Below are positions 49,646 to 61,259 of a DNA stretch of 64,000 bases, piece by piece. Position numbers and translations under genes: made by a program. Position 1 is the stretch's first letter. Each line of letters begins with the position of its first letter. The stretch comes from Epiperipatus broadwayi (taxonomy: Eukaryota > Onychophora > Udeonychophora > Euonychophora > Peripatidae). Location of the stretch: contig JAQFVV010012509.1 of NCBI GenBank assembly GCA_028023455.1, positions 2,728,001 through 2,792,000 of the forward strand, read 5' to 3'. The notes below the pieces were generated by a model. That model was not told the DNA's origin, did not search any database, and worked only from the letters and a program-made list of their open reading frames with translations.

Positions 49646-51356
49646 CAGAAGATTTAGTATCCAAATGAAGTTTCCTACAATAAATATCAAGAATCACTCT
49701 ATATTTATACAAATGGAAAACATCTAGTATATTAAAAGTGGCATAAATATCTTTAACAGATGTGGCACGTGATCTACCAAAAATGATACGCATTGTATAA
49801 TTCTGTAAAACAGACAATGTAGTCATTGCAAAAGTAGAACAGTTCCCCCAAACTGATATATTATAACATAATAAGCTTTGATAAGAAGAAATATATAAAG
49901 TAATCAAAGCTGACCGAGGAAAAAATTTAGATAAGTAGAAAAACATATAATTTAATTTACGTAAACGAGAACAAAGGAAGTCAATATGGTTTGACCAAGA
50001 TAGTCTGGAGTCAATAAAAACACCTAGATAGCAAATATTATCAACAAAAGAAATGTTAGCACAAGTACAAGTGCTATTACAATGCCAAAAATACTTATTA
50101 CAAATAGTAATGTTAAGCGAATGAATATTTGACCTATAAGAAAAATTAATAGCTTTTGTTTTACTCAGATTAATTGATAAATTATTAAATGCTAACCATT
50201 TACTAATTAGGATTAAATCATCATTAATTATTTTTTCAACAAAATTATATGAAACTGCAGCATAAGATAAAGCAATATCATCTGCAAAATCATAAATCTT
50301 AGATTCTAAAGGTAAAGAAAATAAATCATTTATATAAATTATAAATAAAATGGGACCCAAAACTGAACCTTGTGGTACACCATGGTTAACTGTTATAAAA
50401 GAGCTTACAACACCAGGAATATTTGTTGCTTGTTTTCTATCCTTTAAGTAACTCGCAAACCATGAAATAAATCCACCACGAAAACCATATGAATATAAAC
50501 GCTTAAGTAAAATTTTGTGAGATACAGAGTCAAATGCCTTAGACAAGTCTAAATAAATAGCAACAGTTTTAAAATCCTTATCTAGTGAAGTTGTCAAATT
50601 GTTTACATGACTATAGAAAGTGTCCAAGGTACTTCTACCAGAAATAAATCCATATTGATGTTCAGATAAAATATTATTTTTAGATAAAAATGACATCATT
50701 TTCTCTTTAACCACCATCTCTAACAATTTGGATATTACAGATATAATAGATATTGGTCTATAATTGTCAAGCTGTACAGGATCACCCTTTTTAAAAACAG
50801 GTGTAATAAAACCAACCTTCAAACAAGTAGGAAACAAACCAACATTTAAGGAAAGATTAAACAAATAAACAAGAACAGGTATGAAAGCTGACTTATTTTC
50901 CTTAAGAATCTTTGGTGTTAACTTATCTAGACCAGTTGAATGAACATTCTTTAAGAGATCAATTTTACCAGACAAATCCAAATCAGTAACATCTGTACAC
51001 AAAAAAGAATTTACACAAGAATCAGCAAAAGACAATTCTTGTACTGATGTTCTATCTATTGATAGATCTGAAAAAAAATTATTAAACAAGTCAGCAACAC
51101 ATTTTTCATTATTTTCTACTTCAATCAAATTATCATTGTGTTTTATAAATTTAAGTTGATTTGACAAAGGTTTCTTTACAAGAGAATTTATCAACTTCCA
51201 TTTCAAAGAAATATTTTTATCATTAAAATATTTTTGATAATATTGAAATTTTAATTTCCGAATATCAGATTTAATCTCAGTATTCAATTTCCTCAAAGTC
51301 AACAAATCTCCACCCAAACATTTTAAATGATTTCTTTGATTAATTTCTCCAATCAA
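49446..51356 (-). CDS. LINE reverse transcriptase, uninterrupted but N-terminally truncated
   Basis: The frame is open from the 51357 microsatellite to the stop at 49446, about 637 codons. RT motifs in order: YRPISIISVISKLLE (fingers), QYGFISGRSTLDTF, AIYLDLSKAFDSVSHKILL (palm, first Asp), NHGVPQGSVLGPILFIIYIN and DL, and the catalytic FADD in YDFADDIAL. The C-terminal region follows with SWSNHIDFLCSRL, LCYNISVWGNCS and the end LWHWLYYAKH. The motif wording fits CR1/L2/Rex1/jockey-type LINEs. No start codon of its own is needed, because the open frame extends upstream only into microsatellite codons (Tyr and His runs), which are not part of the protein. All catalytic residues are present, so decay is slight, but the missing endonuclease makes it inactive by itself. 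Confidence 0.85.
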   Translation of the reverse strand: MIGEINQRNHLKCLGGDLLTLRKLNTEIKSDIRKLKFQYYQKYFNDKNISLKWKLINSLVKKPLSNQLKFIKHNDNLIEVENNEKCVADLFNNFFSDLSIDRTSVQELSFADSCVNSFLCTDVTDLDLSGKIDLLKNVHSTGLDKLTPKILKENKSAFIPVLVYLFNLSLNVGLFPTCLKVGFITPVFKKGDPVQLDNYRPISIISVISKLLEMVVKEKMMSFLSKNNILSEHQYGFISGRSTLDTFYSHVNNLTTSLDKDFKTVAIYLDLSKAFDSVSHKILLKRLYSYGFRGGFISWFASYLKDRKQATNIPGVVSSFITVNHGVPQGSVLGPILFIIYINDLFSLPLESKIYDFADDIALSYAAVSYNFVEKIINDDLILISKWLAFNNLSINLSKTKAINFSYRSNIHSLNITICNKYFWHCNSTCTCANISFVDNICYLGVFIDSRLSWSNHIDFLCSRLRKLNYMFFYLSKFFPRSALITLYISSYQSLLCYNISVWGNCSTFAMTTLSVLQNYTMRIIFGRSRATSVKDIYATFNILDVFHLYKYRVILDIYCRKLHLDTKSSVINTRLSTKYQLALPNFLKTSSRKQFSYNGPKLFNMFIRDCSVNLMSTSYLIFKKHLWHWLYYAKH

Positions 51357-51425
51357 ATAATAATAATAATAATAATAATGATGATGATGATGATGATGAT
51401 GATGATAATAATAATAATAAAAAAA
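51357..51425 (+). repeat. (TAA)/(TGA) microsatellite at LINE 5' junction
   Basis: taataataataa, then about nine tgatga units, then taataa again. It forms the junction with the truncated LINE. The same trinucleotide borders the other end of the LINE. Confidence 0.9.
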
Positions 51426-51429
51426 CAAC

Positions 51430-52730
51430 AACAATACAATAACATGTTTACCCTTCTTAAATACCATTCAGAAATCAATCTTTTTTTCCTTCTTCTTTCA
51501 GGACATCAATTTGCAGAAGTTTCAGCATCAAGTTCATTTGAATGCAATTCAATTTATTGACATCTATTTGTAAAATTCAAATTCTCAAATCCAAAGTCAT
51601 TTACAAGTTGTGCATTTCAAATGCTGTAAAAGCATTTGAATTGGATGGTAAAACATGTTGACTAATAATGTGCATATTTCCGGCAATCATTTTAACCATT
51701 AATCTTAATTGTTATTTAAAACTGTGAACTGGTTTCACTGAGATTTAAGGATGATCATTACTAATAGAGTTCACTCCTTTGATCAACAATGATTGATTTA
51801 CTATCTATTTAACAATGTGGAAGTTAGATAAAAGTTTACCTTTTTTTTTTTTGAAATACTAGTGAAATGGTGTTAATACAAGAGAGGGCATTATTTACAA
51901 GTTTATTAAAAATGAATCTAGTCTATCACTGTAGTTCATTAGTATTTGTGGGTTAAAAGACTGTATTAGTTATCTTTGAGAAACAAAAACAACATATGTT
52001 AGGTGAAGTTATAGATTTATTTTTTTCCCACTGATATTTTCAAAATGGTGATATGATTTGGTTGTCTTTTTTTTTAACTAGAAAAAAAAAGCATGGAGAA
52101 TTCTTACGAGATTTTTAAAATAAACTGATAGATGCTTTCAGTTAAGTACAATTTTAATAATTACATTTAATTATAAAAAGAAAATTAAATTCATCATACA
52201 ATATTAATTACATTTTTAATTATTAGTTTATAAAAAAAATTGGCTATATATTAATATTTACAACATTTTTGCATGCAAGGTTACTAATTTATTTTTGTTT
52301 TACATCTTTATTAATGTTATTATTAAGTAAATACTTGAAAACAAATTAATATATAAACTAAAATTTATTTTGTTAGGAAAAAAAGATCCCTTACAAGAAC
52401 TAAGAGAATTGAAAAAATCAAAGATGATTATTTTTACAAAAAAAAAACCTATTATTAATTAGACTGGAAAGCATTATTTTATTTGCAAATTTGATATAAA
52501 ATAACTTTAAATTATAAGAAAACACTTTTATTTTAACATCAAAATGTACAATTTATGAATAAATTTAAAATTCTTAACTTTAAAAATGTTTAAATTACTT
52601 TATTTTAATTTTATGATAATTATTATATTTTCCTAACTTTGAATTTTATTGTATGTTAGATTTATTGAGTACTTAATATTTTTTTTTACTTATTATTTAA
52701 TCTTGTTTTTTTTTTTTTCTCAAAAGTAAC
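51430..52730. other. Intron, nothing recognised
   Basis: AT-rich intron with A/T homopolymers. No element or coding frame supported. Confidence 0.45.
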
Positions 52731-53270
52731 CTTTATTAGATAAAAGATTACAAAAATTTTCGGGTACATTTACCCGTTGAGGATTACAAAGTGTTTAATG
52801 TTACATGGTAAAACAGTTATTGACAAAGTTTATATAAAGTGCATATACTCGATAAAGATTATGTCAATGAAAAGGTTACTATAGTTTGATTAATGTGTAT
52901 CTATACATGGATAATAAACTCTTGACCCGCAGCCGAGCCATGTCAAGACTATTATAGGTACCTCTTTCTCCCAATTAACAGTCCAAATGTGCAGGGACCA
53001 CATTCGGTCTATTGCCCAAAATTGGAAAGCCAACTAGGGAAAAACTAACAAGTAACAAGCACAGATCTGCACTTCCCAAAACCAACCTATCAAGGGCACA
53101 GCAGCCGACCAGAGCAAGAATGGCGCTGAGAATTTGACCAGGTACCCTCCTGGCAGGTTTTCCAGGTAGCGGCAATAAATTGTCAACAGCCTGCACCAAT
53201 AAACCAGGCCTTTAACGACTGCCACCACCCTTGAGGAAGAAAATAGGAGTGCAGACCCATGCCTGCAAAA
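52730..53270 (-). other. Less AT-rich unclassified unit ending in poly(A) signal-like sequence
   Basis: On the minus strand this block runs from about 53270 (ggcaggcatgggtctgcact) through ggcagtcgttaaaggcctgg, cgctacctggaaaacctgcc and ggagggtacctggtc. It ends near 52735 with ctaataaaggttacttttg, which includes an AATAAA. Composition is strikingly unlike its flanks. Two overlapping open frames of 64 and 74 codons exist but neither has a recognisable motif. It could be a retroposed transcript, an LTR or SINE-like repeat, or a terminal exon of an intronic gene. There is no A-tail or target duplication to settle it. Confidence 0.4.
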
Positions 53271-54157
53271 TTATTGTAGCAACAACTCAATCAAAGCTAC
53301 AAAATGTTATTATAAAATTTTCAACAAATGCAAAAAAATGTAAACAGACATTTTCAGCATTAAAAAGATTAATAACTCCGACTTGTAAATTAATCTTAGT
53401 ATTATGTAAACATCTATATTTTTTTAATACAAATAATAATGTAAATTCACTTTTATCTTTTACAATTACAAATCACTTATATAGCTCAACACACACTGAT
53501 CAAAGCAGCATTGCATAAAATTTTAATACAGTTAAATTAGGCATTTGTTTAAAAAATTTCAAAAACCATTAATTGATTCTATTTCATCGTGCAATATACC
53601 ATCTGAATGTGTATCCTTTTGTGATTGGTAATAAGTGAAGAAATATGAAATACTCAATTGCAATATATCATTTGAATGTACCCTTTTCTGATTGGCGATT
53701 AGTTAAAAAGTATGAAAGATACTCAGTCTTTTTATTTTGTTACTATTTGCACATTATAATTTATTTACAGAATGAAAATGCACCTGAAAGAGTAAACATA
53801 AATAAGTGCCATACTTGGATTCAGTTAATAAAAAATAAATAAAATCAATACTTGGTTTACAGTAATAATTATTTCATGATACAAATTCAATGTACAAGGT
53901 ATCATAAAAGACTGATATATGTTAAACAAATATAAACATTTTTGCCATGTCTCGTTTCACATATGTGCACATATTTACATATATATATATATACATGCTA
54001 ATATCTATGTGAGCATTTATTTATATATATTCAATGTTTGGCGTAAAAAAGTTAGCAAAAAATTAATTAAATATTTTTAATAAAATGGAATTTAAAATAT
54101 CTTTTAAAAAACTTTTTTCTAAAACAAAAATTATGATAAATTAAATATTACATTTAC
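53270..54157. other. Intron, nothing recognised
   Basis: AT-rich intron just downstream (minus) of the NCOR exon. A 95-codon plus-strand frame at 53231-53518 straddles the edge of the previous block and is probably chance. Confidence 0.4.
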
Positions 54158-54320
54158 TTGGTAAGTATTTTCTGTCCTAAAAACTGGTGTGGGCTGGTAT
54201 TGTTGAACGACTGCATATCTGCCTGGATCGTGAGAATAAGGATAGCCCCGAGTGCCAGCTAGAGGTGGGCTAAGTGGTCGTGATCTTTTATATGGGGAAC
54301 TAATTCCCTCACTGGGACCT
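54158..54320 (-). CDS. NCOR1/2-like corepressor, most 5' supported exon
   Basis: Minus-strand exon of 163 nt. The 3' splice site is gttttatttag before 54320 and the donor gtaaatg starts at 54157. The first A completes a codon begun by two bases in the previous exon, then 54 codons end in phase 0, as the next exon requires. The peptide is GPSEGISSPYKRSRPLSPP, LAGTRGYPYSHDPGRYAVVQ, QYQPTPVFRTENTYQ: Pro, Ser, Tyr and Arg-rich. NCOR family N-termini before the RRRPSLLSEF box are likewise disordered and Tyr/Pro-rich (a RYPPHS-like segment), but I see no strong local signature, so identity rests on phase and order. The initiator exon must lie further right. Confidence 0.72.
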
Positions 54321-54324
54321 CTAA

Positions 54325-57300
54325 ATAAAACAATAACAAACATTTAGCTTTAAAACTTAAGTCAAAATAAATAAAAAATCTATAAAAAAAAAGTCAATTC
54401 ATAAAAATTCAGACTGAAATTCATTAAAAACAGTAAAGTAAAATAAATAGTTTAATCTAACAAAATAATATAGGATGATAATTTACATAGAGAGTTACTA
54501 TAAAATTATAAAGATGATTTAAAGTTAAGATAATCTACAACAATGGTACATAACTTATGGGTCATGACACTTTGAGGAACTTAGAAGAATTTTTGGTGAC
54601 ACGGATTCTCAAAAAATCTAACTACTCTATAAGAATTAAAAAATATTTTTGTTCTTTAAAAATAAAAATAACCTATAAATATAATAATCCTCTAATTTTT
54701 GGAATTATATTGGGGAAATATTATCAATGAAACAAATGACATATTTGTGCCTTACTATAAAACAAAATTAATGACATTCGGACAAGTTTAATACAGTAAT
54801 AGTTGCATTGATGAAATTTACAAAATGAAAATTAACAATATAAAATTATTTCCTAAATTATGTGTTTCATTTTATTTCTAATTACTTAACAAAGTTTTAG
54901 ATGATTGTATTGAAATTCTGTTTAAGAAAAGAAGTTGCAAACAAAAATATATTGCATATCAATAATCTACAAACTAAGAAAAATGCACTTCACTAAAGCT
55001 TAATATTTTAGCAACATTACATTAAATAAAGTATAGATGCTTTTCTTCATTAAATATAATTGGAACATATCTGAATATGTTACCAGAATGGTTTGATGGC
55101 ATGGATAATGAGTGACAAAACTAATTTCATCTTTGAATAAGATGGTGACTTGCTATCTTACTATCAGGCATTAATATCTTACTATAGCGATTAGATGTGG
55201 ATCAAGATATTTTAAAATAACATTCCTGTTTAACAGTTAATCAACAAATAATAGTGAATGTAAATCAAATTTTCTCTATCTCAAATCTGGCTCAAAAGGA
55301 ATATGAGAGAAAATACACTGCAAACTATGGCAATCAATGAAAATGTATACAAATAATTTTTTGCTTTGTTCAAAATATTTTTTGTAACTCTAGATTTAAC
55401 CTGTATCTGAGAAATTGTTTAAATCTTTTATAAACATGTACACATTTATATGCATGTTTCATAAAAGCTGGACTTTTAGTTAATGTATTACAACCACAAC
55501 TATGACTGTGTTTTTTCTGCCAAATATTTAAATAAAACGTGTAGTCTTATTTTATATATAGCTTTATAAATACGATTTGGAAATAATTTTTATTGGTTCA
55601 AAAGATTGAAAATATCATATTCAAAAAGTTTCCTTTTCCTTTTTTTTTTTTACAAAATAAATAAAAATCTAAACTTTACTGTACTTTAGCTTCCAATTAT
55701 ATTATGAAGAAAACATATTAATTTGCTTAGACAAGAAAAAATATGCTACTGTAATATATATTAATTTCCTCTAAAATGCAATAACTCTTGACTTATTTTC
55801 GCAACTTTTCTAGCCATTTCACAATAATATTTCTTAGTCATAGTCACTTCTTTTACTATTTACAGAATATTTGATATTTATTTTTTCTAAACGATTCGTT
55901 ATTTTTTGTACATTACTTTTTTCTTGCATACTTTGTCTTAGTTAATTTTTTAACTAAGATAAAAATGGACAATTGCTGTATTTTTGTTTTTACTTATTGA
56001 ATAATCTTCTTATTTATTGATCTCATTCAAGTCTGAGATATCTTCAAAGTCTGACAATATTTTTAAAAAATTCAATGAAATATTTGTTAAAAATAATTGA
56101 ATGATTAGTTGCCTGAGAGATTATGTAGTGATTGGACAGAATGACATATAGAGCTTCAATCAAGGAACATTTATATTGAATTGTGCAGCACAATACTTTT
56201 CTTATTGATATTATATTTCTTTTTTTTTTTTTATCTTATCAAGCTCTTTCATTTATCACTTATTTTACATTTCATTAATCAGTTATTAAGTAGTTTCAAA
56301 ATATATATTTGTTGTTAGTGAAAATATAATTTCAATTACACTGTGTTTTTACATAAATATTTCTCAAAATAATTTACTATAATGGCCAAATATCCAATAC
56401 AATTTATTTGTCCATAATGTCACAAATAAATAATCAATCAAAATAAGAATGAAATAAGCAACTATTAATAATTATATTATATATTATAGTTATTAATAGT
56501 TGTTTATTTCAATCTTGTTTTAATTGATTATTTATTTATTCTTTCTCAAAATAATTTATAATGTACAATTTCTTTTTCTATAAATTTTACAAGTCAATGT
56601 CCCTCTCATTTCTACCATATTCAACATAGTCAAGGATGTATGATCTGCAAGTGCTTTTTAACTGCCGGTTGGTTTGTTCAGTAAAATTCTGAATATCTAT
56701 ATCAAATTTTTTTATTTTTTATTCAGAATGAGGACTTGTTGAAGACCAACAAAAAGCTGCATAATCCTGAAGATCCAGTGACATTCATTTTCACAGTAGA
56801 AATATTTTGCAAATCTAACTTTCAAAACAAAAAGAACCTAAAAACTAGAATAGAATTTTTGGCAATGTTCATTTTATAAAATAGATATAGCATGAAAAAC
56901 CTATACTAAACATATTATCTAATTAATTTATTGATTTTTTTCCTTCTAAGATTGAAACAATAAAATTAAGAAAATAGCCAATAATATTTTTCTGAGAAAA
57001 ATGTGTTTAAGATAAGAAAGTGGCCAAAATGGTAAACTGTCACAAGATGATCAACCATTATCATTTAGTTATTGTAAATTGACTTAACTGAGATTTTCTT
57101 TTTATTTACATTACTTAGCTGAGAATCAATTTTGGAACCTTTAGCTCAGAATCCACCAATCTATACACTGTGCATAAGGCATTGTAATAGATATTAGGTA
57201 AATTGCTCAATAAATTTGATAGCTATTTAATAATAAATTATTTCTGTTTGTAATATTTTATCTGGTTATCTTCTTTTTAAATCTGGATATAAAAATCTTA

Positions 57301-57890
57301 TTCTAAAAGCAGAAAAACAACAACATTTGTATGAGTAAAATAAAAACTAATCAAATGGATAAGTATATATAGGGGAAAATAAATAAAATAGTATGAATAT
57401 AAATTTACACAGACTATAATTGCCACATTTTTATATTTTATGCCTTTTTTCACTATATAAATTTTAACAAGTACTTGAGCAAAATCAATCAAAATATCTT
57501 TTGCTATCTAAAGAACAATGCATATATGGCTATCTGACTATAGATAAATATAACTACTTTTTATAAATTTGGCTAGATAACAGTTTTTATTTTGCTTAAT
57601 ATTTAGAAATATATAGTAATGTCATAATCAATATAACACAATGACATAACTAAATGAACTTATTAATAGTCTAAATAGAGAAAATTCTAAATACTAGAAA
57701 AACATTATTTACCATCTTCACATTGTGATTTTTAAATAGCCCTTTTACCTTCAAATTTCAGCACAAATAAATTACAATCACTATTTTTTTAATAAAATTA
57801 CAAAATCATAATCAAGAAAATGGGCCATTGCCTGATATTTATTCAGCTGCATGGAGCCTTCATTGATTATCCACAAATTTGTAAAGGATT
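54325..57890. other. 5' intron with possible decayed hAT ends
   Basis: Mostly AT-rich. At about 54541-54605, caatggtacataacttatgg then gtcatgacactttgagg resembles the CAGTGGTTCTTAACCT-type ends of hAT elements. A less AT-rich patch at 56590-56780 could be transposon-derived, but I cannot define ends or coding motifs. One hairpin element is at 56424-56540. Confidence 0.35.
56424..56540. repeat. Long hairpin (MITE-like) element
   Basis: The left arm at 56424-56480 (ataaataatcaatcaaaata start) and the right arm ending at 56540 (ttgattatttattta) are near-complete reverse complements. The centre is attatattatatattatag. Arms of about 55 bp with only a few mismatches. Confidence 0.75.
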
Positions 57891-57894
57891 AAAC

Positions 57895-58110
57895 AATTAT
57901 CTAATCACATGTATTTATCTTTTCAACATGTGTGTGAATTATCTAATCACATGTATTTATCTTTTCAACATGTGTGTGATCAGGTGGGTCAGCAATATGA
58001 GGTGGCACTGAGAGTAGTGGGTCGTGGGGAAGTCTGAGTTCGAATCCCGCATATATTACATATATAAATGCAGGTTTAAGTCTGTACAATGTATTAATGT
58101 ATTCCTCATC
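57895..58110 (+). repeat. tRNA-derived SINE with duplicated 42-bp head
   Basis: The RNA polymerase III box B is clear: GAGTTCGAATCCCGC at about 58037-58051, near the GGTTCGANTCC consensus. A box A-like tggcactgagagtagtgg lies about 20-40 bp upstream. The body is less AT-rich, ending in an AT-rich tail. Its 5' head, atctaatcacatgtatttat with cttttcaacatgtgtgtg, is present twice as exact 42-bp tandem copies (57895-57936 and 57937-57978). The copy at 48188 shares the head and the box B region. The SINE is on the strand opposite to NCOR. Confidence 0.7.
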
Positions 58111-58162
58111 ATGTAATTATACTTTTGAATTATTTGTATAAATATAAATAATTCAAACAAAG

Positions 58163-58215
58163 CAAAACTCTCCATATAATAGTGGCATATAGATAGTGAT
58201 CATGTGATATTTAGT
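58163..58215 (+). repeat. Terminus of foldback family
   Basis: gcaaaactctccatataata followed by gtggcat and gtgatcatgtgatatttag matches the ends at 11812 and 14507. Only the terminus is present. Confidence 0.6.
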
Positions 58216-58219
58216 CGTT

Positions 58220-59600
58220 TGTATAAATATATTGTGTAAACCTTTCCCCTCTCTGTCCTAACATGTATATTATTGCATGATTTTTAGTCAAGAAAGTTAT
58301 GTTGAAAGTAAAACTTGTAAAATAATATTTAACACATTAATTTTAATATAAAAATGATTTATTCTACATAAGTTGATTCAGAACTTAAACCTAAAAATGA
58401 TCATTAAATAAATGCAAATCAATATAAATATAAAAATTGATCATGAAATATTCAAAGTTCTCGCTACTTTTTTCCCTGCAAGTTGATATGTATATAGCAA
58501 GGAAAGTAGAAAGTTATTACAAACATATACAAAGCAACCATATTATTAGCATTGCACAGCAGATTTTCAAAAAGGCCAAAATACAGAGCACAAATGACTT
58601 CTAATTTTAATCTATAGCTATAGGAATATTATTAAAAATATGGGAGTGTTAAATATTTTGAAATACCAGTATATAAAATGAAATCTGCAAAAATGGTGTT
58701 GTCATCAATCTCCTCTGTGATATTCCCTTCAAACAATAAAGTTATGAAAATTGATAGTTTGGCTCTTCCTTATTTGAAAAACAGTTTGTGCTTGATAAAA
58801 TCTACTTATATTGTAGAGAATAAGGACTTCAACTACACAGTAGAGAATTAGTGTGTAAAACTTTTTTACAAAATATTAGAATAAGCTTTTTGTTGTTTCT
58901 AAAAGTTTTTCTTTGCAAAATCTATGGAGTAAAATAAAAAATTAAAAAATTCCTAAAAAACCATTTCACACATATGTTAAAATTGTTGAAAGATTATATT
59001 AGCTTGTTAATGATGAAATAGTAAGATTCGTATTTGAATCTTAAGTTTCACCTTTTTCTGTCATCTTTCACTGACCGGTCTATCCCGCCCAAATTTAAAC
59101 TTTTTGGTATCGAATTGTGTGTGTAGCAATATTAAAAATGTATAAAAATATGTAGAATTTAGCATAAACACGCACACATTTCGATCTCAAATTAAAGGCA
59201 ATAAATAGGGATAAAATAGTATAATTTAGATTTCTTTTAGTTATATAATTTTGTATAATTTTAATCATTTATTTTGGATTATAAGTTCGTATTTATTGCT
59301 TTGTTTAAATTTCATTTAATAATAATTCTAAAAAAATCTGATAAAAGTTAAAATAATCTTATGTTCCCTTTTTGTCTTTGAAATTTAAAAGCATCGGTCA
59401 GTGATAGATAATAGATTAATTAAAGAAAAATTCCCCAAAATGTAATTAGTAAATGTAAAATGTAAACAATAGAACGGCAGCTTTCTTTAATTAAAAAAAA
59501 CCAACAAAATGCATTTATTATCCTCAGGGCAGATTAAGTAGAACCTAAAAATACCTTAACAAAAATGTGAAAGATCAAGATAAAAAAAGGGGGCCATCTT
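58220..59600. other. AT-rich sequence, nothing recognised
   Basis: AT-rich flank or intron with no supported feature. A patch with caccttttt and ctgaccggtctatcccgccc near 59050-59090 is less AT-rich but unassigned. Confidence 0.4.
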
Positions 59601-59687
59601 AGACTTGCTGGAGACATTCACTTAAACTTTAGCTTTGCTCTCGATCACTGAGAGTCTCCAAAATATAAAAATAATTTGTTCCTGCCA

Positions 59688-59913
59688 AGGTATGACCGAG
59701 TAAAGCACCTAGATTATTCTCCATCGGGAGATGGCCTATCGGATGCCGAACTTTCCATTGCCCGTCATAAATTAACCATGAAGATCTGCTGCCTGAAATA
59801 AATGAAAAGGCTGCTGCTGCTGTGAAATTAAATGAAATATCTAAATACAAGAAAGACTTGCCACTCGTGAACTTTTTGCTGCTAAACTAATGGAATCAGA
59901 AAACTTCTTATAA
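59688..59913 (+). pseudogene. Coding-like relic in three shifted frames, unidentified
   Basis: On the plus strand, consecutive blocks look like protein but need two frame changes. The first is RYDRVKHLDYSPSGDGLSDA, ELSIARHKL (59688 to about 59775). The second is NHEDLLPEINEKAAAAVKLN, EISKYKKDL (to about 59860). The third is ATRELFAAKLMESENFL and a stop (to 59913). Codon composition differs from neighbouring DNA. This pattern suggests a frameshifted pseudogene or a host-gene exon with sequencing indels. I do not recognise the protein. The minus-strand 73-codon frame over the same bases is a shadow. No intron or poly(A) tail was seen. Confidence 0.4.
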
Positions 59914-60071
59914 AACAGGTACCTGTCTGTGTTCAAACTCTAGAGTACTCTAATAATATGCTATAGCTCTTCATACTGCTTATCTAAATTATAAAATGTA
60001 AAACTACCATATGTATAACTAAAACTGAATAATTAACTTAATGTGTAAATTTCTCTAATAATCTAGCTTAC

Positions 60072-60098
60072 CTCATTCTATCTTGGGTGCGTATTTCT
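60072..60098 (-). CDS. Candidate upstream NCOR micro-exon (weak)
   Basis: On the minus strand a strong donor, AATGAG|gtaagc, lies at 60072/60071. If the frame is set by the exon at 54320 (which needs two preceding bases), the AG before the donor joins its first A to give Arg. The upstream codons then read IRTQDRM without a stop. A weak 3' splice site, gattttag, would begin a 25-27 nt exon. No ATG start is present, so a further exon would be needed. Phase agreement and the donor are the only evidence. Confidence 0.22.
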
Positions 60099-60225
60099 AA
60101 AATCTAAATTTTATCTATATTTATTATTTAATTATTGCATGCTCACAATTGTCTATATTTTCAAAGTTTAAATCTATGATCGTTTGAAACAGTGAATGCG
60201 TGTCACATTTTCATTAATATGTACT

Positions 60226-60775
60226 TCGTCGGGCCGAGGCAGAGACCAGCCCGACATTCTTATAAACCATAACTAACTTAACTTTCATATAAATCGACAT
60301 GCATTCAGTGCATCACTTATTGTAATGCAGGGTTTACTACTTTGCAAATGGCTGACGTATTAGTTATAATAATTCCCAAATTATATAGGTTTTGTATTTA
60401 TTAAATCATCATGAATAATTCCAGAAATTTTAATTTCTTTGAGAGTCACCAACGTTCTTTAGTAACTGTTGATAATGTAGGGCCGAATTAGAAATCTATT
60501 TAAATCTTATCATAATCGTTTATACTTATACATGTGTTACGTTTTAAAGACGCAATGATCTATTCCGCCGTAAATATTCCGGATTCTTCAGGGTTGAAAT
60601 TAACCCCAGTCGTCCTACACAAGCGGGCATAATGGGTGCTCCTGTAGGACTTGACAACATCATGCAGCCAGCCGGCAAAACTGCGACACGGACCGCTTGT
60701 CCCTGGTTATGCTTATGTGACACCTTACTTCGTCGGGCCGAGGCAGAGACCAGCCCGACAGTCTTATAAACTCAT
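60226..60775. repeat. Duplicated structured motif in a less AT-rich island
   Basis: The block acttcgtcgggccgaggcag then agaccagcccgaca and tcttataaac occurs at 60224-60270 and again at 60727-60772. Each can fold into a stem from GTCGGGC and GCCCGAC around a 14-base loop. Between them, tcgtcctacaca...tgtaggactt (about 60611-60655) forms a second stem. No coding frame spans it. The 500-bp spacing of a direct repeat could mark ends of a small element. Confidence 0.6.
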
Positions 60776-61259
60776 TCACGGCATTGCAGTTTCAATATAC
60801 TGCCATTCCATATCGCCTTTCTAAAGCGTACCATGTGTTCCTTTACTTAATTTTATTATTCTATATATCACTCCGCCTCTGCATTATCTTCGTAATTCAC
60901 TCTCAAATAAATGTTTGCCCTTAGTCATAAAATAAATATTTTAATTAAATAAATATGTGTCCACCGCTACTCTTACATCTTACTTTAGACTCTTGCATTG
61001 CAAAGGTATAAATTCCCCAAGGCATGCATTAGAGATACTTCCTCGAGAATTTTAGGTAGCTAGATTACGCCCTCAAATAAATGAATTCCTTTTGTAAACA
61101 AATAAATAATGTATTCTTTCAAATATAATCATGTTGCAAATCCCACTACTGAAGTTGTTAGTCCATAAAATATTATTAGTAAATGTTTTATTAAAATGTG
61201 TGAATAAATAATTTTAAACTATACGTCTGCAGTTACGTTTCATTTATTCGATACCCATT

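Noticed and set aside
51357-51467. N-terminal Tyr/His runs of the long reverse transcriptase frame
   Set aside because: They are the translation of the (TAA)/(TGA) microsatellite read on the minus strand, not part of the LINE protein.
59629-59850. 73-codon minus-strand frame
   Set aside because: It is antisense to a more protein-like plus-strand relic and lacks splice sites compatible with NCOR.
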